From Allobosea sp. 67-29 (GTDB lineage: Bacteria; Pseudomonadota; Alphaproteobacteria; Rhizobiales; Beijerinckiaceae), in contig NZ_MKSQ01000007.1 of the NCBI RefSeq assembly GCF_001898115.1, positions 409,324 to 473,323 on the forward strand: 64,000 nt of DNA. The letters run 5' to 3'. The notes beneath the pieces are model-generated. The model made no database searches, was not told the origin of the DNA, and saw nothing but the letters and a program-made list of their open reading frames with translations. Every line of letters starts with the position of its first letter. The stretch's first letter is position 1. This document shows positions 38,984-48,163 of this stretch, piece after piece. The position numbers and the translations under genes are program-made.

Positions 38984-39694
38984 GTGACGCCCGCCTGCCT
39001 GCCGGCGAGCCTGACCCTCGCCATGCTTCTCGTGCTGTCGGGCGCCGTTCGCGCCCAGACCGGCGAGAGCGTGCGTGCACCCCTCCCGCCGCAGCGTCCT
39101 TTCGACCTCGATCTCGAGGGCACCCCCAGGCTGCCCACCATCGTCGTGCCGCCGCACCAGCGCTCCCCGCGGGAGACGCCGGCAAGCGCCGCCGACGAAG
39201 GGACGCCGCCGGCCGCTCCCTCACCCGAAACGCCCGGGTCCGACGTCCCGCTCCCGGAAACGCCACAGGCCGAAGGAACCTTGCCGGCGATCGAGCCGCC
39301 GGACGACGACGAGGGCCCGGAATGGCCGAAGCTGACGCCCGGCCAGAAGGCCGGAGCCGAGCCCCAGTTCGATCCGAACGAGAAGCCGGACCGGCCGGGC
39401 ATTTCGACCGATCCGGGAACCTCGATCGCCTGCCTGCCGGAACGGTTGAAGACGATCCTCGGCAGGATCGCGGGGAAATACGGAGCGGTGAAGGTGACCT
39501 CGACCTGGCGCCCGCCCTGGCGCGCGCGCCGCGGCTCTTATCACAGGCGCTGCGAGGCAGTGGATTTCCGCGTTCCCGGCGTCAGGCCGCGACTCGTCCT
39601 GGAATGGGCGCGATCGTTGCCGGAGGTCGGCGGCCACCACGTCTACTGGAACGGTTTGATCCATATCGACACCGGCCCGCGCCGGCCCTGGTAA
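38984..39694 (+). CDS. Exported M15-family (YcbK-like) peptidase domain protein
   Basis: Likely periplasmic cell-wall enzyme, 236 residues. The signal peptide of about 25 residues ends in AVRAQ. A Pro/Glu-rich low-complexity stretch (about 30-125) follows, then a C-terminal Peptidase M15-like zinc fold: CLPERLKTIL, TSTWRPP, SYHRRCEAVDFRVPG (His and Asp ligands) and GHHVYWNGLIHID (His). The start is GTG 38984, the only upstream start in frame after a stop. The substrate, probably a peptide cross-link in peptidoglycan, is inferred from the family. Confidence 0.72.
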   Translation: MTPACLPASLTLAMLLVLSGAVRAQTGESVRAPLPPQRPFDLDLEGTPRLPTIVVPPHQRSPRETPASAADEGTPPAAPSPETPGSDVPLPETPQAEGTLPAIEPPDDDEGPEWPKLTPGQKAGAEPQFDPNEKPDRPGISTDPGTSIACLPERLKTILGRIAGKYGAVKVTSTWRPPWRARRGSYHRRCEAVDFRVPGVRPRLVLEWARSLPEVGGHHVYWNGLIHIDTGPRRPW

Positions 39695-39717
39695 GCCGAT
39701 GCGGGCCTGCGCGACCG

Positions 39718-40506
39718 TCAGGCCGCGCGCCGCGTCGCAACGATGAACAACCGCGGGAACCGCAGCAGTACCTTGCCGTCGGGCTCGGCCGGATAGGCGC
39801 GCGCGATGCGTTCCCGGTAGCTCGCCAGAAAGCCTTCGCGCTCGCCGGCCGGCAGCAGATCGAGATAGCGCTTCAGGGCCGTGCTCTTGAACCATTCGAT
39901 GATCGCCGTGCAATCGGCGAGAGCGTGGACATAGGTCGTCTGCCAGAGATGGACGGTGCAGCCCGCCTCCATGAGCCAGCGGCGATAGTCGGAGAAGCTG
40001 CCGAGCGGCTCCCGTGCTTCCGTGGCATGCGCGAAGCGAACCGCCCAGGGCCCCTCCGCCGCGGTCTCCGCCATCGCGACATGCGATGGTTCGGCCAGAT
40101 TGTTCGGCATCTGCACGGCCAGAACGCCGCCCGGCTTCAGCGCCGCTGCCAGCCGTGCGAACAGGGCTTCGTGATCCGGCAGCCATTGCAGCACCGCATT
40201 GGCGAAGATCAGGTCGTAGCGCTCCTCCGGCGCCCAGCCGGCAAGATCGGCCTGGACGAAAGACAGCCGTGGCAGTCGCTTGCGCGCCTTTTCGATCATG
40301 TCGGGCGAGGAATCGAGACCCGTGACCGCGGCCTGCGGAAACCGCGCCGCCACCAGTTCCGTGCTGTTGCCCGGACCGCAGCCGAGGTCGATGCAGCGCG
40401 CCGGCGCTGTCAGCCTGACGCCCTGGAGCAGATCCAGCGAGGGCCGCGTCCGCTCGTCCTCGAAGCGCAGATACTGATCGGCATCCCAATCGACCTTGGC
40501 GCTCAT
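39718..40506 (-). CDS. tam: Trans-aconitate 2-methyltransferase
   Basis: SAM-dependent class I methyltransferase that in E. coli methylates trans-aconitate, a spontaneous inhibitor of aconitase. 262 residues, with the N-terminal [20 protein letters not shown] typical of Tam, SAM motif [12 protein letters not shown], and [11 protein letters not shown]. It is 99 bases downstream of the AGE epimerase gene on the same strand and may be independently expressed. Confidence 0.85.
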   Translation of the reverse strand: MSAKVDWDADQYLRFEDERTRPSLDLLQGVRLTAPARCIDLGCGPGNSTELVAARFPQAAVTGLDSSPDMIEKARKRLPRLSFVQADLAGWAPEERYDLIFANAVLQWLPDHEALFARLAAALKPGGVLAVQMPNNLAEPSHVAMAETAAEGPWAVRFAHATEAREPLGSFSDYRRWLMEAGCTVHLWQTTYVHALADCTAIIEWFKSTALKRYLDLLPAGEREGFLASYRERIARAYPAEPDGKVLLRFPRLFIVATRRAA

Positions 40507-40605
40507 GGCGCATTCCCATCCGGAGTTCGAGCGGTCCGCGCCCAGCGCGTCGGAGCCGGCGCAATCTAGGGCCGCGGCCAGCGCGAGGCCAGCCGCCGGG
40601 GCAGC

Positions 40606-41763
40606 CTAGGACGCCGCCCTGACCGGCGCCGGAGGCAGGACACGCAGGGCCTCGGCCAGACACAGGAAGAGATGGTAGAGGACCCGGCTCGGCAACACGA
40701 CCGGCAACGGCGTTCCCGCACGATCGAGCTGGTTGTGCCAAAGCCCCGTCGACGCGTCGACGAAGTACCGGAAGATCAGGGCGAGATGACCGGGCAGCCT
40801 GCTCGTCGCCGCCTCGTCGCCGGCAAATTCGATGCGTGCGGCGAGCGCCTTGACGAACTCGGTCTGCGGCCAGAGCAGCTTCGTCGCTGCGACCACGGCG
40901 CCGTCGGGCTCGATACCGTCGAGCACGAGCGGCGCGCAGCCGGGCGCGCGGTCGATGCCGTGTGCAAGGCCGAAGCGATGGAGCCCCTCGGCCAGCGCTC
41001 GTGCCGTTTCGCAGCCGGTCAGGCGATGGTGGTGATACAGCAGCCAGACCCACTCGAACTGGTGGCCGGGTTCGCGCAACCGGCCGGGAGCCCCGGCGAC
41101 AGGCTGCCAGATCGTATCGAAATACTCTCCCAGCGTACCGTTCGCGTCGATGAAGCGTTCCGCCGCGAGCCGGACGATGCGACCGGCGGCGTCAAGCCAA
41201 CGCTGATTGCCGGTCGCCTCCGCCAGGGCGTGGAACGCTTCGAGGAGGTGCATATGCGGGTTCTGGCGCCGCGGCAGCGTCCCCAGATCGTCCTCCGCAT
41301 AGCCGCCATGCGGGGCGGTGAGCTCGCTCTCGATCCCGTCCATCGTCGCCTCCGCCAGGCGGATGGCCGCGGCCTCGCCGGTCGCCCGGTGATAGTGGGC
41401 GCAAGCGAAGAGCACGAAGGCGAGATCGTAGAGGTCGCGGCGCGGCACGCTCGCGCTCCCGTCCGGTCGAAAGCGCTTCGGAACATAGCCGTTCGCAGTC
41501 TGCGCTTTCAGCAGTAGCGCGAAACCGTGGCGGGCCGCCTCCAGCGCGCCCGCATCGCCGCGCAGCCGGCCGGCGTGGCTGAAGGTGTAGGTCAGGCGTG
41601 CCGTCGTCAGCGCGCCGCGATCCGGCGCTGCAACCGGTCGCCCATCCGCCGCGAACTCCTCGACGAATCCGCCGTCGGCACGATCGACCGCGCGCGCGAT
41701 CCAGGCCGGAATCAGCGTCCCATAGGTCCAGCGCTCCAGACCGTCAGGCGAAAGATCGAGCAT
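40606..41763 (-). CDS. AGE family epimerase/isomerase
   Basis: Six-hairpin (alpha/alpha)6-barrel protein of the N-acylglucosamine 2-epimerase / mannose isomerase group, 385 residues. Visible family features include RLTYTFSHAGRL, QNPHMHLLEAFHALAEATG, with the paired His, and GHQFEWVWLLYHHHRL. Members isomerise aldoses and ketoses or epimerise amino sugars; the sugar cannot be read here. ATG 41763 is chosen; a TTG at 41775 would overlap the upstream ATPase stop. Probably the last gene of the ABC transcript. Confidence 0.8.
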   Translation of the reverse strand: MLDLSPDGLERWTYGTLIPAWIARAVDRADGGFVEEFAADGRPVAAPDRGALTTARLTYTFSHAGRLRGDAGALEAARHGFALLLKAQTANGYVPKRFRPDGSASVPRRDLYDLAFVLFACAHYHRATGEAAAIRLAEATMDGIESELTAPHGGYAEDDLGTLPRRQNPHMHLLEAFHALAEATGNQRWLDAAGRIVRLAAERFIDANGTLGEYFDTIWQPVAGAPGRLREPGHQFEWVWLLYHHHRLTGCETARALAEGLHRFGLAHGIDRAPGCAPLVLDGIEPDGAVVAATKLLWPQTEFVKALAARIEFAGDEAATSRLPGHLALIFRYFVDASTGLWHNQLDRAGTPLPVVLPSRVLYHLFLCLAEALRVLPPAPVRAAS

Positions 41764-41771
41764 CGACCGGC

Positions 41772-42557
41772 TCAATGGGCCTGGGTCTGCGCGTGCAGGA
41801 TCTGGCCGAGGAACTTGCGCGTCCGCTCGTTCTCCGGTGCCGAGAAGAAGCGTTCAGGCGGGGCGACCTCGACGATTTCGCCGGCGTCCATGAAGATCAC
41901 CCGGTCGGCGACCTTGCGGGCAAAACCCATCTCATGGGTGACGCAGAGCATGGTCATGCCGCTCTCGGCCAGCTCGACCATGACGTCGAGCACCTCGGAG
42001 ACCATCTCGGGGTCGAGCGCCGATGTCGGCTCGTCGAACAGCATGATCTTCGGATTCATGCACAGCGAACGGGCGATGGCCACGCGTTGCTGCTGCCCGC
42101 CCGAAAGCTGGACCGGGTATTTGTTTGCCTGTTCCGGGATATGGACGCGCTCGAGGATCTTGCGGGCGTTCGCCTCGGCTTCCGCCTTCGCAATGCCACG
42201 CACCCGCATCGGCGCGAGCGTGCAATTCTCCAGGGCCGTCAGATGCGGAAAAAGGTTGAAGCTCTGGAAGACCATGCCGATCTCGCGGCGAATGTCCTCG
42301 ATACCTTTGAGCTTCGCGTGGACAGCGGTGCCGTCAATGACGATCTCGCCATTCTGGTGTTCTTCGAGCTGGTTGAGGCAGCGGATCAGCGTCGACTTGC
42401 CGGAACCCGACGGCCCGCAGATGACGATGCGCTCGCCGCGCGAGACCGTCAGGTCGATGTCGCGGAGAACATGGAAGTCGCCATAGAACTTGTCGACATG
42501 GCGCATCTCGATGATCACGTCGCCGATTGCATGATCGGCGGGGGCGCTGGCGGTCAT
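41772..42557 (-). CDS. Polar amino-acid-type ABC transporter ATP-binding protein
   Basis: Cytoplasmic ATPase energising the importer encoded upstream. 261 residues: Walker [11 protein letters not shown]-loop FQSFNLFPH, signature [15 protein letters not shown], Walker [15 protein letters not shown] and the H-loop THEM. This matches the GlnQ/HisP subfamily. Separated from the binding-protein gene by 143 bases with a strong hairpin, and eight bases before the AGE gene start. Confidence 0.93.
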   Translation of the reverse strand: MTASAPADHAIGDVIIEMRHVDKFYGDFHVLRDIDLTVSRGERIVICGPSGSGKSTLIRCLNQLEEHQNGEIVIDGTAVHAKLKGIEDIRREIGMVFQSFNLFPHLTALENCTLAPMRVRGIAKAEAEANARKILERVHIPEQANKYPVQLSGGQQQRVAIARSLCMNPKIMLFDEPTSALDPEMVSEVLDVMVELAESGMTMLCVTHEMGFARKVADRVIFMDAGEIVEVAPPERFFSAPENERTRKFLGQILHAQTQAH

Positions 42558-42588
42558 CTGGAAAACCGTTCGGTACGGGGTGATGGAA

Positions 42589-42616
42589 GATGCGCCCGGC
42601 CGCAGCCGGGCGCATC
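42589..42616 (-). terminator. Strong intercistronic hairpin after the binding-protein gene
   Basis: Perfect 12-bp stem GATGCGCCCGGC / GCCGGGCGCATC with a 4-base loop, between the binding-protein and ATPase genes. There is no T-run, so it more likely stabilises the upstream mRNA or causes partial termination, giving more binding protein than ATPase, as is common for ABC importers. Confidence 0.6.
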
Positions 42617-42700
42617 CGTCTTTGCGATGTCGCAGCGATCCTGCAGAGCAGCCGATCTTCCTCGGTCAGGCCCGAGGCGAGGCCGCCGCTCCGCCGGACA

Positions 42701-43537
42701 TCACCACTTGTCGCCGGAGAACTTCGGCATCGGCGGCAGCTTCTTGAGCGGGATGCCGAACCACTTCTGGTTGATCTTCGAGAGCTCGCCATCGCCCTCG
42801 ATCTTGGCGATGAAGGTGTTGGCATACTCGGCCAGCGCCGTGTCGGCCTTGCGGAAGGCCATGCCGTTGGCCTGCTCCTTCAGCGTGATCTTCGGCTCGA
42901 TGCCGAGCTGCGGATAGTCCTTGTTGAGCTGGGCCAGGATGGTGTTGCTCGCGCCCATCGCCTGGACCTGGCCGGAGATCAGGGCCTGCAGGGCGGTGGC
43001 GTCGTCGTCATAACGCTTCAGCGGCGTGCCCTGAGGCGCGATCGCGCTGATCGCGATGTCCTGCGTCGAGGCGCGGGCGACGCTGATCGTCACCGACTTC
43101 AGGTCTTCCGGCTTCTCGATCTTCAGGCTCTTGGGCGCGAGGACGTAGATCGTCAGCGTGCTGTAGGGGTTGGAGAACAGCACCTGCTTCTGGCGCTCCG
43201 GCGTGATGCCGAAGGTCGCGATCAGCACGTCGACCTTGTTGGTCAGCAGATACGGGATGCGGTTCGGTCCGGTGACCGGGACGAGCTCGAGCTTGACGCC
43301 GAGGTCCTTGGCCATCAGCGCCGCGACGTCGGCATCGTAGCCTGCCGGCTGCTGGTTGGCATCGGTGCCGCCGAAGGGCGGATAGTCGGTCAGCACGCCG
43401 ACCATCAGCTTGCCGCGGGCCTTGATCTCGTCGGGCGTCGCCGCCTTGGCCGGCGCCGTATTGAGCGCCGAGGCGGCTAGGCCGGCGAGGACCAGCGCGC
43501 CGAAGCCACGCCGGCAAATCGATTTAAACAGGGACAT
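42701..43537 (-). CDS. ABC transporter substrate-binding protein (family 3)
   Basis: Periplasmic receptor, 278 residues. The signal peptide ends at about residue 33 (NTAPAKA|ATPDE). The mature domain begins IKARGKLMVGVLTDYPPFGG and has the PAGYDADVAALMAKDLG pattern of amino-acid-type receptors. The ligand is unknown; a polar amino acid or a related small acid is usual for the family. AGAGGAGAA lies upstream. The two permeases and the ATPase flank it on the same strand. Confidence 0.9.
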   Translation of the reverse strand: MSLFKSICRRGFGALVLAGLAASALNTAPAKAATPDEIKARGKLMVGVLTDYPPFGGTDANQQPAGYDADVAALMAKDLGVKLELVPVTGPNRIPYLLTNKVDVLIATFGITPERQKQVLFSNPYSTLTIYVLAPKSLKIEKPEDLKSVTISVARASTQDIAISAIAPQGTPLKRYDDDATALQALISGQVQAMGASNTILAQLNKDYPQLGIEPKITLKEQANGMAFRKADTALAEYANTFIAKIEGDGELSKINQKWFGIPLKKLPPMPKFSGDKW

Positions 43538-43579
43538 GGGTCGTTCTCCTCTAGGTAGGCTGGTGTTGCGTCGACGTGT

Positions 43580-44230
43580 TCAGCGCGCGGCGACGAGGAG
43601 CTTTTGCTCCATCCTCTTGCTGTAGGCCGAGAGCGGCCGGCAGATGACGTAGTAGACCAGCGCGACGAGCGCGAAGATCGTGAACGGGCGGAAGGTGGCG
43701 TTGTTGATGATCTGTGCCGCCCGGGTCAGCTCGACGAAGCCGATGATCGAGGCGAGCGACGTGCCCTTGATGAGTTGCACCAGGAAGCCGATCGTCGGCG
43801 GAATCGCAATGCGGATCGCCTGCGGTGCGATGACCAGCACCATCTTCGGCCAGTAGCGCAGGCCGAGCGAGGTCGCCGCCTCCCATTGTCCGCGCGGTAC
43901 CACCTCGATCGCACCGCGCCAGATCTCGCCGAGGAAGGCGCTGGCATGCAGCGACAGGCCGAGCGCCGCCGCCGTCCAGGGATCGACCGACCAGCCGAAC
44001 AGCCCCGGCACGAAGAAGGCGAGGAAGAGCTGCATCAGCAGCGGCGTACCCTGGAAGAGCTTGATGTAGCCGGTCGAGACGATCCTCAGCCATTTGAAAT
44101 CGCTGGTACGGGCGAGCGCGACCAGCGCACCGCCGAGCGCCCCGCCGAGGAAGGCGACGAGCGAGAGCAGCAGCGTCCAGCGGACCGCCATGATGATGTA
44201 GATGATGTCGCCTGATCCGAGCGTGCGCAT
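43580..44230 (-). CDS. Polar amino-acid-type ABC transporter permease (2)
   Basis: Membrane subunit of the importer, 216 residues, about five helices with the HisM-type EAA loop (EAATSLGLRYWPKMVLVIAPQA). The N-terminal RWTLLLSLVAFLGGALGGAL and KLFQGTPLLMQLFL fit the three-helix core. It overlaps nothing but follows the first permease by seven bases. Confidence 0.9.
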   Translation of the reverse strand: MRTLGSGDIIYIIMAVRWTLLLSLVAFLGGALGGALVALARTSDFKWLRIVSTGYIKLFQGTPLLMQLFLAFFVPGLFGWSVDPWTAAALGLSLHASAFLGEIWRGAIEVVPRGQWEAATSLGLRYWPKMVLVIAPQAIRIAIPPTIGFLVQLIKGTSLASIIGFVELTRAAQIINNATFRPFTIFALVALVYYVICRPLSAYSKRMEQKLLVAAR

Positions 44231-44237
44231 GGGTCAC

Positions 44238-44906
44238 CTACCGTGTCGGCTTGCGCAGGAAGGCGCGTTCGATCCCGGCGAAGACCGTCCAGAAGAAGAC
44301 GGACAGCGCGAGATACAGGCATGTGGCGACGAAATAGACCTCGAAGCTGCGGAAGGTGCGCGACTGGATGTCGCCCGCCACCGCCGTCAGCTCGCTCGCC
44401 GCGATCGCCGAGCAGACGCTGGTGTTCAGCATCAGCAGGATGAACTGGCTGGTCAGCGACGGATAGATCGCCTGAATCGCCGGTTTCAGGATGATGTAGC
44501 GGAAGATCTGGAGCGGGCGCATGCCCAGGGACTTGCCCGCCTCGACCTGGCCCTTCTGGATGCTCTCGATCCCGGCGCGGATGATCTCGATGCCGTAGGC
44601 GCCGACATTGACGACGAGCGCGAGCAGCGCCGCGCCGTTCGACGAGAACTTCAGGCCGAAGGTCGGCAGGCCGAAATAGATCACGAAAATCTGGATCAGG
44701 AACGGCGTGTTGCGGATCAGCTCGATATATTCGTCGATGATCCGGCGCAGCCAGGGCGGACCTGATGTCTTGCCCAGCGCGCCGGCAACCGAGAGCACCA
44801 TGCCGATCGCCATCGCCAGGGCCGACAGCACCAGCGAGTTGACCAGTCCCTGCAACAGCTCCGGCCAAGCCGCGAAGACGTCGGCGAAGTCGAATTCATA
44901 GCTCAT
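44238..44906 (-). CDS. Polar amino-acid-type ABC transporter permease (1)
   Basis: Membrane subunit of the importer, 222 residues. It has ELIRNTPFLIQIFVIYFGLP and the EAA loop EAGKSLGMRPLQIFRYIIL. The start ATG 44906 lies next to a strong hairpin (44911-44929) and inside the end of a short leader frame (44896-44949), so its translation is probably coupled to that frame. Confidence 0.9.
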   Translation of the reverse strand: MSYEFDFADVFAAWPELLQGLVNSLVLSALAMAIGMVLSVAGALGKTSGPPWLRRIIDEYIELIRNTPFLIQIFVIYFGLPTFGLKFSSNGAALLALVVNVGAYGIEIIRAGIESIQKGQVEAGKSLGMRPLQIFRYIILKPAIQAIYPSLTSQFILLMLNTSVCSAIAASELTAVAGDIQSRTFRSFEVYFVATCLYLALSVFFWTVFAGIERAFLRKPTR

Positions 44907-44949
44907 GCTGGCCGCCCGCTCCGGGCGGCGAAAGCGGGATTGCCTTCAT
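44896..44949 (-). CDS. Possible 17-codon leader peptide overlapping the permease start
   Basis: MKAIPLSPPGAGGQHEL followed by a stop, preceded by an excellent GAGGAAGG ribosome site three bases upstream. It ends 8 codon-equivalents inside the permease gene in another frame. The ribosome finishing it would open the hairpin at 44911-44929 that occludes the permease start. No known attenuation peptide is recognised. Could be chance. Confidence 0.35.
   Translation of the reverse strand: MKAIPLSPPGAGGQHEL
44911..44929 (-). promoter_or_regulatory. Hairpin over the permease ribosome-binding region
   Basis: 8-bp stem GCCGCCCG / CGGGCGGC with a 3-base loop, ending five bases before the permease ATG at 44906. 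The GGAG that could serve as ribosome site lies in the loop and stem. Suggests translational control. Confidence 0.4.
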
Positions 44950-45016
44950 GCGCCTTCCTCTACAAGTCCATCCGGGCCGGCTTCCGCGCCGGTCTCTTCT
45001 TGCCGCCGCAGAAACC

Positions 45017-45778
45017 CTACAATCGGGGAATGAGCAACCCGCCATCGACGTTGATCACCGTTCCCGTCGCATAGGCGAATTGCCCTGACGTCAGGCCGGC
45101 GACCGCAGCGGCGACGTCGTCACCCTCGCCCCAACGTCCGGCCGGGATCAACCCCTCCGCGATTCGGGCATCGTATCGGGCGGCCACCTTCGCCGTCATG
45201 TCGGTCCGGATGACGCCTGGCCTGACCTCGAAAACGGGAATTCCCTCCGGCGCCAGTCTCACGGCCAGCCCCCTGGCCCACATCGAGAGGCCGAGCTTGG
45301 AGACGCAGTATTGCGCCCGGTCGATCGAGACCAGTTCCGTCGAAGCCGAGGTGATGAAGATGATGGCGGGACGCTCCGGCCTGTCCGCGAGCATCGCCTT
45401 CGCGACCTCCTGGCTCAGGAAGGCGGCGCCGCGCAGGTTGATGTCCATCACGAGGTCGAAGCTCTCCTCGGTGATCTCCAGCATGTCGCCGCGCATCGGC
45501 GCGCCGATGCCGGCGTTGGAGACGAAGAGGTCAAGCCGGCCGAAGGCCGTTTTGACATTCGCGACCAAGCCGGGATGGCTCGGAACCGCCGCGACATCGT
45601 GCCTGAAGAACCGCGCCTTCGCGCCTGCGGCTTCGAACAGATTCGCGGCTTCGGCAACCGCTTCGTCCTCGGCGATGTCGGTGAAGGCGATGTCGTGCCC
45701 GGCCTTCGCGAGGGCTACGCCGATGGCGCGGCCGATGCCACGCCTTGCGCCAGTAACGAGAGCAACGGGGCGCGTCAT
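45017..45778 (-). CDS. SDR family oxidoreductase (3-ketoacyl reductase-like)
   Basis: Classical SDR, 253 residues. TGARRGIG at the N-terminus, SNAGIG, a catalytic triad in ITSASTELVSIDRAQYCVSK, and TGTVINVDGGLLIPRL at the end. The start ATG 45778 is one base from the crotonase stop. The neighbours suggest reduction or oxidation of a 3-hydroxyacyl-CoA or a sugar acid. The electron carrier cannot be told. Confidence 0.82.
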   Translation of the reverse strand: MTRPVALVTGARRGIGRAIGVALAKAGHDIAFTDIAEDEAVAEAANLFEAAGAKARFFRHDVAAVPSHPGLVANVKTAFGRLDLFVSNAGIGAPMRGDMLEITEESFDLVMDINLRGAAFLSQEVAKAMLADRPERPAIIFITSASTELVSIDRAQYCVSKLGLSMWARGLAVRLAPEGIPVFEVRPGVIRTDMTAKVAARYDARIAEGLIPAGRWGEGDDVAAAVAGLTSGQFAYATGTVINVDGGLLIPRL

Positions 45779-45779
45779 C

Positions 45780-46553
45780 TCATTCCCCCCGATAGGTCGG
45801 CGTACGCTTTTGCTGGAACGCCGTGACACCTTCCTTCACGTCGTCCGTATAGGAGACGAGCGAGCTTGCCAGCGTCTCCATGATCGCGCCGCTATCCTCG
45901 TCCTCCGCCGCATTGATGAGCTGCTTGACGACGAGGTTCGCGACCGGCCCGCGCTGGCAGATGCGCTCGGCCATGGCCTGCGCGGCGGCGAGCGCCCCGC
46001 CCTTCTCGACGACCTGATCGATGATGCCGAGCGTCAGGGCCTGCTCGGCCGTGACGATCTCGCCGGTCAGCGCCAGGCGCCGCGCTACCTGCCCGCCGAG
46101 ACGGCGGACCAGACGCTGCGTGCCCGACCAGCCGGGGATCATGCCGAGCCCGGTCTCGGGCAGGCCGATCTTGGCCTGCGCCTCGCAGATGCGGATATCG
46201 GCGGTGACCGCGAGTTCGAGCCCGCCGCCGAGCGCATGGCCGTTCATCGCGGCGATGACCGGCGGCTTCATCCGCGCCAGCTTGTCGAAGACGCGATGGC
46301 CGGAGCGGACCCAGCCCTGGCCCATCTCCAGCGGCGAAAGCCCGCCCCAGACGACGATGTCGCCGCCGGCGCAGAAGGCCTTGCCCTCGCCCGTCAGGAT
46401 GACGGCACGCACCGAGCGGTCGGCGTCGATCGCGTCGGCGAAGCGGCCGAGCAGCCCGACCATGACGTCGTCGAGCGCATTGAGTTTTTCCGGTCGGGCG
46501 AGCGTGATCGTCGCGATGCCCGAGGCGATGTCGAGGCGGACAGGGTCGCTCAT
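45780..46553 (-). CDS. Enoyl-CoA hydratase/isomerase family protein
   Basis: Crotonase-fold enzyme, 257 residues. The oxyanion-hole segments are FCAGGDI and NGHALGGGLELAV. The catalytic Glu equivalent is in GLPETGLGMIPGWSGTQRL. The substrate is unknown. It is between the CoA-transferase (ATGA overlap) and the SDR (one-base gap), so the three enzymes are co-translated and should act in one short pathway. Confidence 0.88.
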   Translation of the reverse strand: MSDPVRLDIASGIATITLARPEKLNALDDVMVGLLGRFADAIDADRSVRAVILTGEGKAFCAGGDIVVWGGLSPLEMGQGWVRSGHRVFDKLARMKPPVIAAMNGHALGGGLELAVTADIRICEAQAKIGLPETGLGMIPGWSGTQRLVRRLGGQVARRLALTGEIVTAEQALTLGIIDQVVEKGGALAAAQAMAERICQRGPVANLVVKQLINAAEDEDSGAIMETLASSLVSYTDDVKEGVTAFQQKRTPTYRGE

Positions 46554-48142
46554 GCCGCCCTCGCGGGGAGTTCGAGGCCGATCAGCGCCTCATCGAACAG
46601 CGCGGCGTCCATCAGCTTCGGCGGCTTCGGCACCAGCAGCGGGAACTCGCTCTGGCTGAGGATATCGCGCTCCAGATCGACGCCGGGGGCGATCTCGGTG
46701 ACGACGATGCCGTCCTTCGTCAGCTTCATCACGCAGCGCTCGGTGACATAGGTGATGTCCTGGCCCTGTGCGATCGCGCGCGGGCCGGAGAAGGAGATAT
46801 GCTCGACAGCCTCGACCAGCTTCTTCACCTTGCCCTCCTTCTCGATGACGAGCTTGCCGTCCGCGATCGCGAGCTTGGCGGCGGCGCTGAAATAGCCGGA
46901 GAAGACGATGCGCTTGGCCCGCGCGGTGATGTCGATGAAGCCGCCGGCGCCGGCGGTGACGTGTGGACGCACGCCGAGCTTCGAGACGTTGACGCAGCCC
47001 TGGCGGTCGATCTGCAGGAAAGAGAGCAGCGACATGTCGAAGCCAGCCCCCTGGAAGTAGGTGAACTGATAGGGCGAGGGCACGATCGCCTCGGCATTGG
47101 AGGCGCAGCCGAACTGGAATTCGAGCAGCGGCACGCCGCCGACGGCACCCTGCTCGATCACCCAGGTGACGGCGCCGTGACGGCCTTCCTCGATCAGGAT
47201 GCGCGGGACATTGGCCGAAATTCCGAAGCCGATATTGACGGCATCGCCGTAGCGCAGCTCTTGCGCAACCCGGCGCGCGATCACCTTGGCGACGTCGAAG
47301 GCCGGCGTCTCGAAGCTCGACAACGGGCGGCGGACCTCGCCGGAAATGGCGGGATCGTAGACAGTCTGCGTCGTCTGCATCTGGTCGGGCGCGACCACGA
47401 TCGCATCGACGAGAATGCCGGGAACGAAGACGGCCTGCGTGTTGAGGCTGCCGGCCTCGACCACGCGCTTCACCTGCGCGATGACGATGCCACCATTGTT
47501 ACGGACCGCCAGTGCCTGATCGAGCGGGCCGAGCAGGCCGCCCTCATGTTCGTAGGAGAGATTGCCGCGCTCGTCGGCCGTGGTGGCGCGGATGATCGCG
47601 ACCTTCGGCACGATGCTGCGGAAATAGAGCCAGTCCTCGCCGTCGAATTCGACGCGGGACACGATCGGTTCGGCCATGGCGCGCGCATTCATGGCGCAGC
47701 CCTGGTGCTTGGGATCGACGAAGGTGTCCATGCCGATCTTGGTCAGCACGCCCGGGCGCTTGGCCGCGGCCTCGCGATGCATGTCGAACAGGATGCCGCT
47801 CGGGATATTGTAGGCCGGGATCTCGTTGCCAGTGACCATCTTCCAGATCGCGGGCGGCTCGGCCGAGGACGGGCCGGAGGGGTAGGAACCGCCCATGATC
47901 CGCGCGAGCAGGCCGGGCTTGGCGATATGGTCGACGCCCTTGACGCCCCACATGTCGCCGGCCGCGATCGGGTGCAGCGTCGTCAGGTTGCGGGGATGGC
48001 CGGAGGCGTCGAAGCGCCGGCCGATGGCAGCCAGCACGGCATCGGGACAGCCGAGGCCGGAAGAGGAGGAGACCGTGACGATCGCGTCGTCCGGGATCAG
48101 GGCAGCAGCTTCGTCGGCTGAAAGGATGCGGGGAAAGGCCAT
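46550..48142 (-). CDS. Acyl-CoA:acetate/3-ketoacid CoA-transferase (Pct/YdiF-like)
   Basis: Fused class I CoA-transferase of 530 residues, alpha and beta parts in one chain. The N-terminal half has SADEAAALIPDDAIVTVSSS and the C-terminal half NIGFGISANVPRILIEEG. The proposed catalytic Glu is about residue 330 in VIEQGAVGG, where it forms a glutamyl-CoA thioester. This family moves CoA between acetyl-/propionyl-CoA and short organic acids. As the first enzyme of the operon it likely activates the imported acid. It is 21 bases after lacI. Confidence 0.88.
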   Translation of the reverse strand: MAFPRILSADEAAALIPDDAIVTVSSSSGLGCPDAVLAAIGRRFDASGHPRNLTTLHPIAAGDMWGVKGVDHIAKPGLLARIMGGSYPSGPSSAEPPAIWKMVTGNEIPAYNIPSGILFDMHREAAAKRPGVLTKIGMDTFVDPKHQGCAMNARAMAEPIVSRVEFDGEDWLYFRSIVPKVAIIRATTADERGNLSYEHEGGLLGPLDQALAVRNNGGIVIAQVKRVVEAGSLNTQAVFVPGILVDAIVVAPDQMQTTQTVYDPAISGEVRRPLSSFETPAFDVAKVIARRVAQELRYGDAVNIGFGISANVPRILIEEGRHGAVTWVIEQGAVGGVPLLEFQFGCASNAEAIVPSPYQFTYFQGAGFDMSLLSFLQIDRQGCVNVSKLGVRPHVTAGAGGFIDITARAKRIVFSGYFSAAAKLAIADGKLVIEKEGKVKKLVEAVEHISFSGPRAIAQGQDITYVTERCVMKLTKDGIVVTEIAPGVDLERDILSQSEFPLLVPKPPKLMDAALFDEALIGLELPARAA

Positions 48143-48163
48143 GGATCTTGTCTCTGATGGAAC

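Noticed and set aside
39221..41053. Minus-strand frame of 610 codons across the tam region
   Set aside because: Out of frame with both Tam and the AGE epimerase, with no recognisable domain.
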